In this document: piece by piece, positions 24,101 to 30,817 of the stretch
Numbering within the stretch: the first letter of the stretch is position 1
How the letters are laid out: the number at the start of each line of letters is the position of its first letter
Source: Treponema sp. UBA1233
GTDB taxonomy: Bacteria > Spirochaetota > Spirochaetia > Treponematales > Treponemataceae
Direction: 5' to 3'
DNA: 30,817 bases
Assembly (NCBI GenBank): GCA_002309305.1
Contig: DBWR01000033.1
Location: 79,360 to 110,176, forward strand
Notes under the pieces: generated by a model
What the model was told of the DNA's origin: nothing
Databases searched by the model: none
Seen by the model: the letters and a program-made list of their open reading frames with translations, nothing else
Program-made: the position numbers and the translations under genes

Positions 24101-25800
24101 ACCTTGGAGCAATCGAAAGGCCATTGCGCATAATCGACCAGTGGACCTACCATAACCGCCTGTACAGGGCCGCAGCATTTGTTTCCGAAATGCCCAATCT
24201 GGAGCTCGTTCAGCTTACTTCATTCGGATGTGGCCTTGATGCCGTAACAGCAGATCAAGTGGACGAAATACTCAAGTCAAAGAGCAGGATGTACACCCTC
24301 ATCAAGATTGACGAAGGTTCAAACCTTGGTGCAGTCCGAATCCGCATCCGTTCACTCATAGCCGCAGTAAAGGCACGCCAGAGGAATCACGTAAAGGTTC
24401 AGATAAAGAGCGCCGCATACCAGAGGCAGATTTTTACCAAGGAGATGAAGGCAAAGCATACGATTCTGGCACCACAGATGAGTCCGATTCACTTCAGGCT
24501 TTTGCAAAAGGCTTTCCAGTATTCGGGATACAATTTTGTGATTCTGGATGCAGTTGATCCGGCCGCAGTTGAAACCGGATTGAAATACGTCAACAATGAC
24601 GCATGCTATCCTTCAATTCTGGTTTCAGGCCAGCTGATTGCCGCATTGCAGAGCGGAAAATACGACCTGAACAATGTAAGCCTCATGATTACCCAGACAG
24701 GCGGTGGATGTCGTGCCACAAACTACATTGGATTCATCCGTCGTGCCCTGAATGATGCAGGAATGTCTCAGGTACCCGTCATTTCGCTTAGTGCCCAGGG
24801 ATTTGAGGCAAACCCGGGATTTACGATTTCATTCCCGCTCCTGCACCGTGCCCTACGTTCCATCATGCTGGGAGACCTTTTCATGAGGATACTGTACCGT
24901 GTGCGTCCATATGAAAAAGTGCCGGGAAGTGCCAATGCCCTCTATGAAAAATGGAATGGGAAGGCTCAGCTTGCACTGAAATCCATTGGTGCCCACAGCT
25001 ATCACAAGCTCATAAAGGGAATTATCCGTGACTTTGACAATCTGCCGCTTTTACCCATAAAGAAGCCTCGTGTGGGTGTTGTTGGAGAAATCCTCGTAAA
25101 ATTCCATCCGACAGCCAACAACCAGATAGTTGACGTAATTGAACGCGAAGGAGCCGAGTGTGTAATGCCGGATCTGGCAGATTTCCTCTTCTACACCTTC
25201 AGTACGGGCATTTTCCGCCACAAGGAGCTCGCTTTCCCCAAAAAAACCGAAAGAAATGCAAAAATATTTGTATGGTTCCTTGAACTTTACCGAAAATATA
25301 TGAAGAAAGCTCTAAATAAGAGCCACCGTTTTGAAGCCCCGACAATCATCTACGATTTGATGAAGGGGGTGGATGACATCGTTCAGCTTGGAAACATCAC
25401 TGGAGAAGGCTGGTTCCTTACGGCAGAAATGGTTGAGTTGATACATTCCGGTTGTCCGAGCATTGCCTGCGTACAGCCGTTTGCATGTCTCCCGAACCAT
25501 GTTACTGGAAAGGGCATGATCAAGGAACTGCGCCGCCGTTATCCTGGTGCAAATATTGCCGCCGTGGACTACGACCCGGGTTCAAGTGAAGTAAACCAGC
25601 TTAACCGTCTCAAGCTTCTGCTGAGCAATGCCCCGGTTGGAAGGCATCCTGATGAAGAGGACGATGGAATGATTCATAATCCCGACAAAACAGTGGTAAA
25701 AGGCGAGGTTCGTCTGGCCGATGGAGCCATGAGCTTTGGAGACACGGAACCGGTGGCTGATTATCTGATGCCCGCTGCCGGCATAGGAGGACAAGTCTGA
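21190..25800 (+). CDS. Giant 2-hydroxyacyl-CoA dehydratase activase-type protein
   Basis: A 1536-residue cytoplasmic protein with AGGAAGG at 21177-21183 as ribosome site. It carries two BcrAD/BadFG-type ASKHA ATPase domains. The first (about 26-285) has IGIDVGSTTVKVV, IELGGEDAKITY and the cluster cysteines Cys153 (GTCAGGTGAF) and Cys192 (AARCGVFAKTD). The second (about 358-615) has LGMDAGSTTTKAV, LDIGGQDMKCL, Cys484/Cys488 (NEACSSGCGSF) and Cys523 (GTRCTVFMNSR). A cysteine quartet follows (Cys659, 662, 666, 688), then a DUF2229-like region (LPRVLNMYENYPLWFTFFTQ, ESVCYPGKISHGHLESLL). The C-terminal part resembles dehydratase component HgdB (GIVLAGRPYHLDPEINHGIP, NDACYPSILVSGQL, GGGCRATNYIGFIRRAL). 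Known activases (HgdC type) use ATP to drive low-potential electron transfer to a 2-hydroxyacyl-CoA dehydratase. The substrate of this fused form is not known, and no separate dehydratase gene is nearby. Confidence 0.92.
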   Translation: MADNSNENTFSSMKLTKASDPSVRPIRIGIDVGSTTVKVVALGDNNELLYGAYERHRADIRNTIITVVTKCFDVLEKTLPAGENQTVSVKVTGSGGFSVSQWLNIPFIQEVVAATTSVRKIIPQTDVVIELGGEDAKITYFKGGVEQRMNGTCAGGTGAFIDQMAALLETDAAGLNELAKGASTIYPIAARCGVFAKTDVQPLINEGARREDIAASIFQAVVSQTISGLACGKPIRGHVAFLGGPLHFLDQLRHRFVVTLKLTEEETLIPENSQLFVATGAAYSAEREVRCITQGESEIKFPTIKEFRENLKNLVGAEMQEVQRLEPLFKNQEELDEFNARHSSEKALSADLKSASGPVFLGMDAGSTTTKAVLTDVNGAILWSFYDVNAGNPVDLAVRVLKQLYSILPKDCYIARAVSTGYGEALFQAALGVDAGEVETITHYRAADFFVPGVEFLLDIGGQDMKCLRMKDGAITSIQLNEACSSGCGSFLDNFARTMGMSVQEFSKIALMAPKPVDLGTRCTVFMNSRVKQAQKEGATVADISAGLSYSVIKNALFKVIKLRKASEIGSKVVVQGGTFFNDAVLRAFEKIAGVNVFRPDVAGLMGAYGSALIAKDQWEDLRRPKPDDPDQTPKFVKSKIATLDQLESFNVDLELRRCGKCSNNCLLTINTFTTGGISRKFVTGNRCERGAELGKEDLVVDASNKEASQLDDSEDPKNLPNLFEWKYKRLFNYYVPLKAEEATMGDVALPRVLNMYENYPLWFTFFTQLGFRVRLSPRSSRGIYEKGLETIPSESVCYPGKISHGHLESLLNSGCRFIFYPCAPYERQEDPGAGNHYNCPIVTSYPEVLRNNVDRVRQDSNLLFMNPFLPIYDRKRLAERLSEELLPHFKKLTAEKIKNAVDAAWAEQEKFKKDVQQAGEEALEQIITRGANGIVLAGRPYHLDPEINHGIPEMIHGLGLAVFTEDSVAHLGAIERPLRIIDQWTYHNRLYRAAAFVSEMPNLELVQLTSFGCGLDAVTADQVDEILKSKSRMYTLIKIDEGSNLGAVRIRIRSLIAAVKARQRNHVKVQIKSAAYQRQIFTKEMKAKHTILAPQMSPIHFRLLQKAFQYSGYNFVILDAVDPAAVETGLKYVNNDACYPSILVSGQLIAALQSGKYDLNNVSLMITQTGGGCRATNYIGFIRRALNDAGMSQVPVISLSAQGFEANPGFTISFPLLHRALRSIMLGDLFMRILYRVRPYEKVPGSANALYEKWNGKAQLALKSIGAHSYHKLIKGIIRDFDNLPLLPIKKPRVGVVGEILVKFHPTANNQIVDVIEREGAECVMPDLADFLFYTFSTGIFRHKELAFPKKTERNAKIFVWFLELYRKYMKKALNKSHRFEAPTIIYDLMKGVDDIVQLGNITGEGWFLTAEMVELIHSGCPSIACVQPFACLPNHVTGKGMIKELRRRYPGANIAAVDYDPGSSEVNQLNRLKLLLSNAPVGRHPDEEDDGMIHNPDKTVVKGEVRLADGAMSFGDTEPVADYLMPAAGIGGQV

Positions 25801-25801
25801 T

Positions 25802-27235
25802 ATGATTAGGACGCCATTGTTAAAAAAACTGTTGATGGGCTTATCGCTTGCATTTTTTGTTAGTGGAATTTCTTTTGCCGATTATAATAGGGCCGGTATT
25901 CCCGATTCAACTTCCTTGAGACGTTCAATTCAAAATACATGGCTAAAGGCTCCCGTTAAGGAAGTAATGGCCAAACAGTCTGTGATAATGCAGGATCAGG
26001 CTGGCGATACATTCCAGGTCAGGGCGGAAAAAGAGAAGGAGTCTCTTGTTGTAACGGTGTGCCCACAGTCATTCCTTCAAGTCAGCGTCATAAACGGAGA
26101 TTCCATCGAAACCGAAACCAGACCCTCATTCAGCAGGTATTCTTGCGGCTCATGGATGCTCTATCGTAATATTGCAAGCGGCAAGGCGGAAAAGGTCATA
26201 ATCCTCTTTACCGAAAATCCGGAAGTTTTCCTTCAGGTTCGTCCAGAAGGAAACAAAACTGTAGCGGATCTTGTGGTCTACGGCTATTATCTTTCACGTT
26301 CTGTACCAATCGGCATTCAGTTTGATTCAATCTATACAACTTCATTTCAGTCTCTGTTGAACATGACCCAAAGAAGCATGGACTGGAATTCCGCAACATC
26401 AATTCCCGGCCAGTATGAAAGCATAAAGGCAATGATTGGAACCATCAGGGCAGCACTTCCGACAATGGAATACAAGGAAGATGTCGCTTACAATGAAATC
26501 GGCGAACCATATTACATCATGAAGGGAATCCCCTATCTCCCGGAACCTGAAGACCTTGCCCTAAACTACTGGAAGATTGCGGAAGATGAAAAAACAGACA
26601 ACAACGGAAAAACTCTTGTCGTCAGCGCACCTGGATTTGTAAAGTGGGTTGTGGACGGCATAGTTCGTGCATATACCGGAAAAGGAACCCGCATATCAGA
26701 TTTGATTCAGCCGACAGTACAGTTTGAACCCTATTCAAAGGCTGGTGTAAAGAGCCAGAGCTGGAATTTGACCCTGAATCTTGACTGGGACCGCCATCTT
26801 GCGGAAAAGGCACTTTCAGCCCGTTCCGTAAAAAACAATTATACATACATTACTGGTGGAGTTGACGTAAACGAACGTTTCTTTGTCTCAGAAACCACTG
26901 CAGATTCGCGTGTAGTGGGAACTGTAAGCTATACCCCGAATGTAGGCTATAAAATTGAATCACTCAGGGCGCTTCTTTATGTGCTTGCAAACCGTGAGCC
27001 TGGCTGGTTCTTCCTTGGGGCAATAAGGCATACTTCAAAGACCAAGGTAGATGAGGCTGTCTACGATGGAAACGCTGTGTTCTTCCCATACATCACCGAC
27101 AAGGGGAAATTTGCCTGTTCTGTATTCCAAAACGGCACAGAAATCAGTCTGGACAAGTTTATGGAATCGAATGAAGGCGCAACCGTCCATCTTGAACGTG
27201 TAAAAGCTTCAGATTATCTGGATCTTCAAAAGTAG
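25802..27235 (+). CDS. Periplasmic protein of unknown function
   Basis: A 477-residue protein starting 1 nt after the activase stop. AGGAGG at 25785-25790 lies 11 nt upstream, a rather long spacing. The signal peptide is clear: LLKKLLMGLSLAFFVSGISF, with cleavage after SFA (about residue 26). There is no lipobox cysteine. The mature protein is mixed alpha/beta with recognisable aromatic-rich stretches (GEPYYIMKGIPYLPEPEDLA, APGFVKWVVDGIVRAYTGKG, LLYVLANREPGWFFLGAIR). I do not recognise a family. The close spacing suggests co-transcription with the activase, though the two act in different compartments. Its last 10 nt overlap the convergent DUF115 gene. Confidence 0.8.
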   Translation: MIRTPLLKKLLMGLSLAFFVSGISFADYNRAGIPDSTSLRRSIQNTWLKAPVKEVMAKQSVIMQDQAGDTFQVRAEKEKESLVVTVCPQSFLQVSVINGDSIETETRPSFSRYSCGSWMLYRNIASGKAEKVIILFTENPEVFLQVRPEGNKTVADLVVYGYYLSRSVPIGIQFDSIYTTSFQSLLNMTQRSMDWNSATSIPGQYESIKAMIGTIRAALPTMEYKEDVAYNEIGEPYYIMKGIPYLPEPEDLALNYWKIAEDEKTDNNGKTLVVSAPGFVKWVVDGIVRAYTGKGTRISDLIQPTVQFEPYSKAGVKSQSWNLTLNLDWDRHLAEKALSARSVKNNYTYITGGVDVNERFFVSETTADSRVVGTVSYTPNVGYKIESLRALLYVLANREPGWFFLGAIRHTSKTKVDEAVYDGNAVFFPYITDKGKFACSVFQNGTEISLDKFMESNEGATVHLERVKASDYLDLQK

Positions 27236-28881
27236 CGGATCCATTTCAGAAAATAATCAATCTCGGCCCGAACCCGTTTCAGAAACTGTGCTTCCATGCT
27301 GAAATGAGTTCCGTCGGGAAAATGCAGGTAAAGGTAATCCCTGGGGGCAAGAAGTCCTTCCAGCTGGTCATTCAGATCAATCTTTGTATCCCTTAATTCT
27401 GATTTTTCACCGTTTATAAGCAAATCCCTTGCCGTTATGAGGACGTTTTTCTCGTTCTGAATCCATGCTTTGATTTTGTCATCATTTTTGCGGCGGTCTT
27501 CACTTTCTTTCAGTGCGCTAATGAAATCCCTGATGTCACCGGAACATTCAGCTTCAATACTGCCTTCTTGAATGTCCAGAGGGAGGCCGTCTTCCCTTAT
27601 GTCAATCAGGTTTTCTTCCCTTGCAAACATGGAATTGAATGTCGCGGCATAAACTCCCATGATGCTGCTGGAAATAACAGAACCCGCTTTACCCTGAACA
27701 AAAGAGCTTCCGTTTCCAAAAGCGGCGTCGTATGCACCCAGCATGTTTGTCTTTGTGTGGCAGAAAAGCCTTCTCTTGTGGGCTGGAGTTCCCTTGGCGT
27801 GGGTAAGTCCCATGCTCCAGCTAAAATCCAGTCCGGTGACATAAACCCTGACCGACGTATTTTTCCTCAGGTAAAGGGCTATGAGTGTGGCGGTAAGCCC
27901 GACAGAACCCAGCGGTGGAATGAATGAATCTATGATGCTGTTGGCCTTAAGGTCATCCAGATAACGTGCTGAGGCATATCTTGTGGCATAGTGTATTACA
28001 GGTCCGTTGAGTATGGATGGCAGTTGGGGACGTGAACATAAGTCCGCAAACAGGGGAATCCTGCTGTCTTTTGTACCGATAAAGGCGTTTTGAATCGCAC
28101 TCTGGCTTTCCATGACAACCACTGCGTCAACAGGAATTCCTCGGTCCATGAGGGAACTTAGGGCTGCGTCAACTGCAAGTATGAAGAACTTCCCGGCCTT
28201 AACATTCCTTATGAATTCTTTATTTTCATCCGAAAAAGTGCTGTCAAGGCTTTCTCCCGCACCGCACACGATGATTGGTTTTGATACTGTCCTTGATACG
28301 TAACCTAATGTCAGCGAAGGGGATGTGGACTGGAGGTTGCAGAAAATGTTTTTTGAAAAAAGCCTTCCCATCTTGACGATTGTTATCCGGTTCTTCCAAA
28401 ACGAAGAGATGATTTCCTGTGCCGCAAAACAAACTGTATTGTAGAATTCCGGATTGAACTGTACTCCGCCGGAAAAATCCAGAGGCATGACACGCTTTAT
28501 GTCACCGCTGTCCGCCGTCTTACGAAGGTATGAGTCAAGGGAGTTCAAGTCATTTGATGAAAACAGTTGAATGGACTCTTCCAGATTGATTTCTGAAAGG
28601 GAAGTTTTTGCAAGGGAAAATAGTTCCGCTTCATATTCCACTGCAATTATCGGACAGTGTTCCGGCAGCTTTTGAATCAGCTCGGCAAGACCGTAGAAGA
28701 GACATGGTGATTTTAGGATTATTAGTGTTCCAGGTAAAAACTCGCTTCGTTCAATTAAAGAAAGTATTGATTTGGCCGGATTGTATTTTGAATATAAAAG
28801 GCGTGTTTTGTATTCTACTGTTTTGGAATAAGAAAGCCCCGCTCCTGTGTCAAGGATTCGGGGCCCTTCAATTTGCTGCAT
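27226..28881 (-). CDS. DUF115 / Maf-like protein (MptE-like fold)
   Basis: A 551-residue cytoplasmic protein of the DUF115 family, which includes motility-associated factors (Maf) that glycosylate flagellin and the archaeal 6-hydroxymethylpterin kinase MptE. The core begins at about residue 202 with the nucleotide-binding-type loop PIIVCGAGESLD. It continues with FFILAVDAALSSLMDRGIPV, an acidic DAVVVMESQ strand and VYVTGLDFSW near 345. The N-terminal 200 residues form a second Rossmann-like region. In flagellated spirochaetes a sugar-transfer role on flagella is plausible, but no flagellar gene lies in the window. The ATG at 28881 lies 3 nt after the stop of the PpiD-like gene and lacks a clear ribosome site, so it probably depends on coupling with that gene. 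Confidence 0.85.
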   Translation of the reverse strand: MQQIEGPRILDTGAGLSYSKTVEYKTRLLYSKYNPAKSILSLIERSEFLPGTLIILKSPCLFYGLAELIQKLPEHCPIIAVEYEAELFSLAKTSLSEINLEESIQLFSSNDLNSLDSYLRKTADSGDIKRVMPLDFSGGVQFNPEFYNTVCFAAQEIISSFWKNRITIVKMGRLFSKNIFCNLQSTSPSLTLGYVSRTVSKPIIVCGAGESLDSTFSDENKEFIRNVKAGKFFILAVDAALSSLMDRGIPVDAVVVMESQSAIQNAFIGTKDSRIPLFADLCSRPQLPSILNGPVIHYATRYASARYLDDLKANSIIDSFIPPLGSVGLTATLIALYLRKNTSVRVYVTGLDFSWSMGLTHAKGTPAHKRRLFCHTKTNMLGAYDAAFGNGSSFVQGKAGSVISSSIMGVYAATFNSMFAREENLIDIREDGLPLDIQEGSIEAECSGDIRDFISALKESEDRRKNDDKIKAWIQNEKNVLITARDLLINGEKSELRDTKIDLNDQLEGLLAPRDYLYLHFPDGTHFSMEAQFLKRVRAEIDYFLKWIRYF

Positions 28882-28884
28882 AGG

Positions 28885-30486
28885 CTATCTGAGGTTCATC
28901 TCTATAAGTGCATTATAGAAATTGTTTTCCAAGTCTGGAGAATTCATGATGGCCTGGCTTGAGTTCTGCAGGTCATCGTAGTATGAGGAAGAAGCGTATG
29001 ATGGAATTTCAATTGCTTCGTCTGTCTGAATTCCAATGCACTTTGCCACTACAACCTTGTCGCCCAAAACGAATGGAGCACTTATCTGGTTGTTCTTGAG
29101 GGAGAACAGTGTCTGCAATGCCTTTTCGCTGCTTGGAAGTGATGTAAGAACTCCACCTGCATCAGGCATTGTAGTCAGGAGACCATTATTGCCGTAGTTG
29201 ATTGGGAATGCAAGGGCTTCATCAGATGAGATTCCGTGCTTGAGACATGCATTTTCAAATCCAGAGATTTTTACGATTGCCGGATCCCCTTCTGCAATGC
29301 GTCTTGCTATGGCTGGGGAATTCTCATCAACCGGTACGGCTTCGTTGACATCTGTCCTTTCAAGGTAACCGTCTGGCATGGATGATGCGTCGGTTATGAA
29401 TTTGTTTGCAAGTCCGATGTAATAGTTTTCAATATATCCGTGCTCATTTGTATTGATGTATGTAAGTGCGGCGTCAAGAGTTGCTTCGTCGTCCATGTTT
29501 ACTGCTGTTTTTGGTCCGTTGCATTTGAACAGTGTCCATCCGCGGACAGTCTGCAGTACTTCTGAATAATCACCTGTAGAAAGTGAAGTGAGCTTTGAAA
29601 GGTCATCCTGGTTTGCAAGAGTAACCTTCAGCTGGAAATAGTATGGGCTTGAAAGCTTTCCGTCATCACCTGTAAAGAGCTTTTCTGATTTCTGGGAAAC
29701 GGCGTCTTCAAATGTGATTTCATTTGCCTGGATCTGCTTTGCAAGAGCCTGGAGTTCTGACTGGGATGTAAGGGTGACTGCGGACAAATCATATTTTTCA
29801 AAAAGCTCTGAATTGTCGCGGATAAATCCCTTTGCTTCTTCCCTGGGGAAGTTGTTTGTGTCAAATGAAGTAACCAGGAAGGAATGCTTTTCGCTGTTCA
29901 TCTTTGATACAAACTGATTTTCCTTTGAGGATACCTTGAGTCCAAGATATCTCTTGTCTTCACCGTAATCAGTTCCAAAAAGATCCTGGCTGTACCTGTC
30001 CTGCATCAATTGTTTTTCCAGGGCTGTCCTGAGCTCATCTTTGGAAGACTGGTTTGCTTCATTGTAAATCTTCTTTGAGAAATTGCCGTTTGCATCGGTA
30101 AAGTATGGAACCATTTCGCGGTTGATGGCTTCCTTTGAAACGGCAAAACCCGCTTTGTCCAGCTGATCGCGGTAGAAGAGGTTCTGAACGTATCCTTCAA
30201 ATGCCTGTTCAAGGATGGTGTTTGACAGGCTGTTTACGTCATAACCCATCTGCTGATACTGCTGTGCCAGGTTTGTTACGGCAGTTGCGTATTCGGTTCC
30301 TGCCTTATATTCGATTTTTTTGCCCTTGAATTTTCCAAAAACTGTTTCCTGACTCTTGGCCTTAAGAGAATCAATTACCGCTGAGCCTCCAACCGGAATA
30401 AAAACGAGGGCTGACAAAATAAGAACAATGATAGCACCTAATTTAGCGTTATTTTTACCTTTCTTTTTAACATCAAGTTCTGCCAT
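28885..30486 (-). CDS. PpiD/SurA-like membrane-anchored periplasmic foldase
   Basis: A 533-residue protein with a short basic N-terminus (MAELDVKKKGKNNAKLGA), one membrane helix (about 16-40) and a large periplasmic part, the layout of PpiD. A SurA-N-like helical chaperone region covers about 60-200 (LEQAFEGYVQNLFYRDQLDK, FAVSKEAINREMVPYFTDAN, ALEKQLMQDRY). A parvulin-like segment follows at about 235-340 (ITFEDAVSQKSEKLF, GDYSEVLQTVRGWTLFKCNG), but it lacks the usual HIL and GG-x-LG motifs. Prolyl isomerase activity is therefore doubtful and a chaperone role more likely. The C-terminal 200 residues hold a second parvulin-like remnant (SLKNNQISAPFVLGDKVVVA). It heads an operon with the DUF115 gene. 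A promoter is visible at 30531-30559, and AAAGGA about 11-12 nt before the ATG is the best ribosome site. Confidence 0.8.
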   Translation of the reverse strand: MAELDVKKKGKNNAKLGAIIVLILSALVFIPVGGSAVIDSLKAKSQETVFGKFKGKKIEYKAGTEYATAVTNLAQQYQQMGYDVNSLSNTILEQAFEGYVQNLFYRDQLDKAGFAVSKEAINREMVPYFTDANGNFSKKIYNEANQSSKDELRTALEKQLMQDRYSQDLFGTDYGEDKRYLGLKVSSKENQFVSKMNSEKHSFLVTSFDTNNFPREEAKGFIRDNSELFEKYDLSAVTLTSQSELQALAKQIQANEITFEDAVSQKSEKLFTGDDGKLSSPYYFQLKVTLANQDDLSKLTSLSTGDYSEVLQTVRGWTLFKCNGPKTAVNMDDEATLDAALTYINTNEHGYIENYYIGLANKFITDASSMPDGYLERTDVNEAVPVDENSPAIARRIAEGDPAIVKISGFENACLKHGISSDEALAFPINYGNNGLLTTMPDAGGVLTSLPSSEKALQTLFSLKNNQISAPFVLGDKVVVAKCIGIQTDEAIEIPSYASSSYYDDLQNSSQAIMNSPDLENNFYNALIEMNLR

Positions 30487-30530
30487 AGGAGATTACATCC
30501 TTTCTTTATAGATAATAATATAGTAAATTG

Positions 30531-30559
30531 ATTTTATCACTGTATAAAATGACTGTCAA
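30531..30559 (-). promoter_or_regulatory. Promoter of the PpiD-like / DUF115 operon
   Basis: On the minus strand, a perfect TTGACA (30559-30554), a 17-nt spacer and TAAAAT (30536-30531). The leader to the ATG at 30486 is about 38 nt. Confidence 0.75.
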
Positions 30560-30609
30560 CGGGGAATGGGCCTTGTTTGGAAAAAAAGATAAAAAAATGA
30601 AAAAACTGC

Positions 30610-30638
30610 TTGACACAAACGAGTGAATATGGTAAATT
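30610..30638 (+). promoter_or_regulatory. Promoter of the tRNA genes
   Basis: TTGACA (30610-30615), a 17-nt spacer and TAAATT (30633-30638). Initiation near 30645 would leave about 6 nt before tRNA-Asp. Confidence 0.7.
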
Positions 30639-30650
30639 GAACAACATCAC

Positions 30651-30724
30651 GGGGGCTTAGCGAAGCTGGTTATCGCGCTGGCCTGTCACGCCGGAGATCA
30701 CGGGTTCGAGCCCCGTAGCTCCCG
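30651..30724 (+). tRNA. tRNA-Asp (GTC)
   Basis: A full cloverleaf folds by eye. The acceptor GGGGGCT (30651-30657) pairs with AGCTCCC (30717-30723), with one G-U. The D stem is GCGA/TCGC. The anticodon stem CTGGC/GCCGG carries the loop CTGTCAC, with anticodon GTC at 30685-30687. The T stem ACGGG/CCCGT carries the loop TTCGAGC, and G is at the discriminator position. GTC reads the Asp codons GAC and GAT. The 3' CCA is not encoded, so it must be added by a CCA-adding enzyme. Confidence 0.96.
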
Positions 30725-30730
30725 TATACG

Positions 30731-30759
30731 AGCCATTCGTAAGAGTGGCTTATTTTTTT
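30731..30759 (+). terminator. Hairpin with T-run between two tRNA genes
   Basis: AGCCATT (30731-30737) and AGTGGCT (30744-30750) form a 7-bp stem (one G-U) with a 6-nt loop. TA and seven Ts (30753-30759) follow. It looks like a modest intrinsic terminator. A second small hairpin (GTACG 30760-30764 with CGTAC 30771-30775) follows directly. Another tRNA begins at 30787 with no convincing promoter of its own, so readthrough or a processing role is possible. Confidence 0.55.
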
Positions 30760-30786
30760 GTACGGATAATCGTACTGCAATTCAAT

Positions 30787-30817
30787 CGGGTAATAGCGCA
30801 GCTGGTAGCGCGCTACG
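30787..30817 (+). tRNA. Partial tRNA, cut by window edge (possibly tRNA-Pro)
   Basis: The 5' part of a tRNA: acceptor strand CGGGTAA (30787-30793), TA at positions 8-9, D stem GCGC (30796-30799) with loop AGCTGGTA and GCGC (30808-30811), then the first arm of the anticodon stem, CTACG (30813-30817). The anticodon lies outside the window. A C at position 1 is typical of bacterial tRNA-Pro, but identity is a guess. Confidence 0.75.

Overview
The window looks like the chromosome of a spirochaete, most likely a host-associated Treponema. This is an inference from gene content and style, not from a database match: short intergenic gaps, many lipoprotein-like or exported proteins of unknown function, a DUF115/Maf-like protein, a spirochaete-type MurJ, and a mixed base composition. 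No phage, CRISPR array, rRNA or complete insertion sequence is visible. Nearly all of the sequence is coding, and four gene pairs overlap at their ends.

Layout. (1) 1-1349: the 5' part of a minus-strand gene cut by the window edge, divergent from a small exported helical-repeat protein. (2) 1350-5063: two arrays of 7-bp tandem repeats, a near-consensus promoter that abuts the start codon, and a tight three-gene operon: galT, asnA and a radical-SAM-barrel-like protein that lacks cluster cysteines. (3) 5064-6865: a single htrA/degP-type protease gene with its promoter and a good terminator. (4) 6878-13508: uvrC, head-to-head with a two-gene operon for a secreted LamG/FN3 protein and a 1033-residue TPR protein with a long acidic region. 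The start codons of uvrC and the LamG gene share one ATGCAT palindrome. (5) 13495-16264: murJ and an M24 aminopeptidase on the minus strand. (6) 16286-20044: a membrane-bound class III nucleotide cyclase overlapping a membrane coiled-coil protein. (7) 20050-21119: a PD-(D/E)XK Rpn-family gene bracketed on both sides by the same heptamer repeat family seen at 1356. (8) 21190-27235: a 1536-residue CoA-dehydratase-activase-type protein and a periplasmic protein of unknown function. (9) 27226-30486: a minus-strand operon of a PpiD/SurA-like periplasmic foldase and a DUF115 protein. (10) 30610-30817: a promoter, tRNA-Asp(GTC), a hairpin with a T-run, and the start of another tRNA.

How the genes fit together. 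Most are housekeeping or envelope functions: sugar and amino-acid metabolism (galT, asnA), protein quality control in the periplasm (htrA, the PpiD-like foldase), peptidoglycan precursor export (murJ), DNA repair (uvrC) and peptide turnover (M24). The less usual material is the cyclase/coiled-coil pair, the LamG/TPR pair, the giant activase without a visible dehydratase partner, and the heptamer arrays. Two of the arrays end within 1-2 bp of a -35 box, and two surround the Rpn gene. I consider the arrays the most promising undescribed feature, although nothing here amounts to a clear new defence or mobile system.
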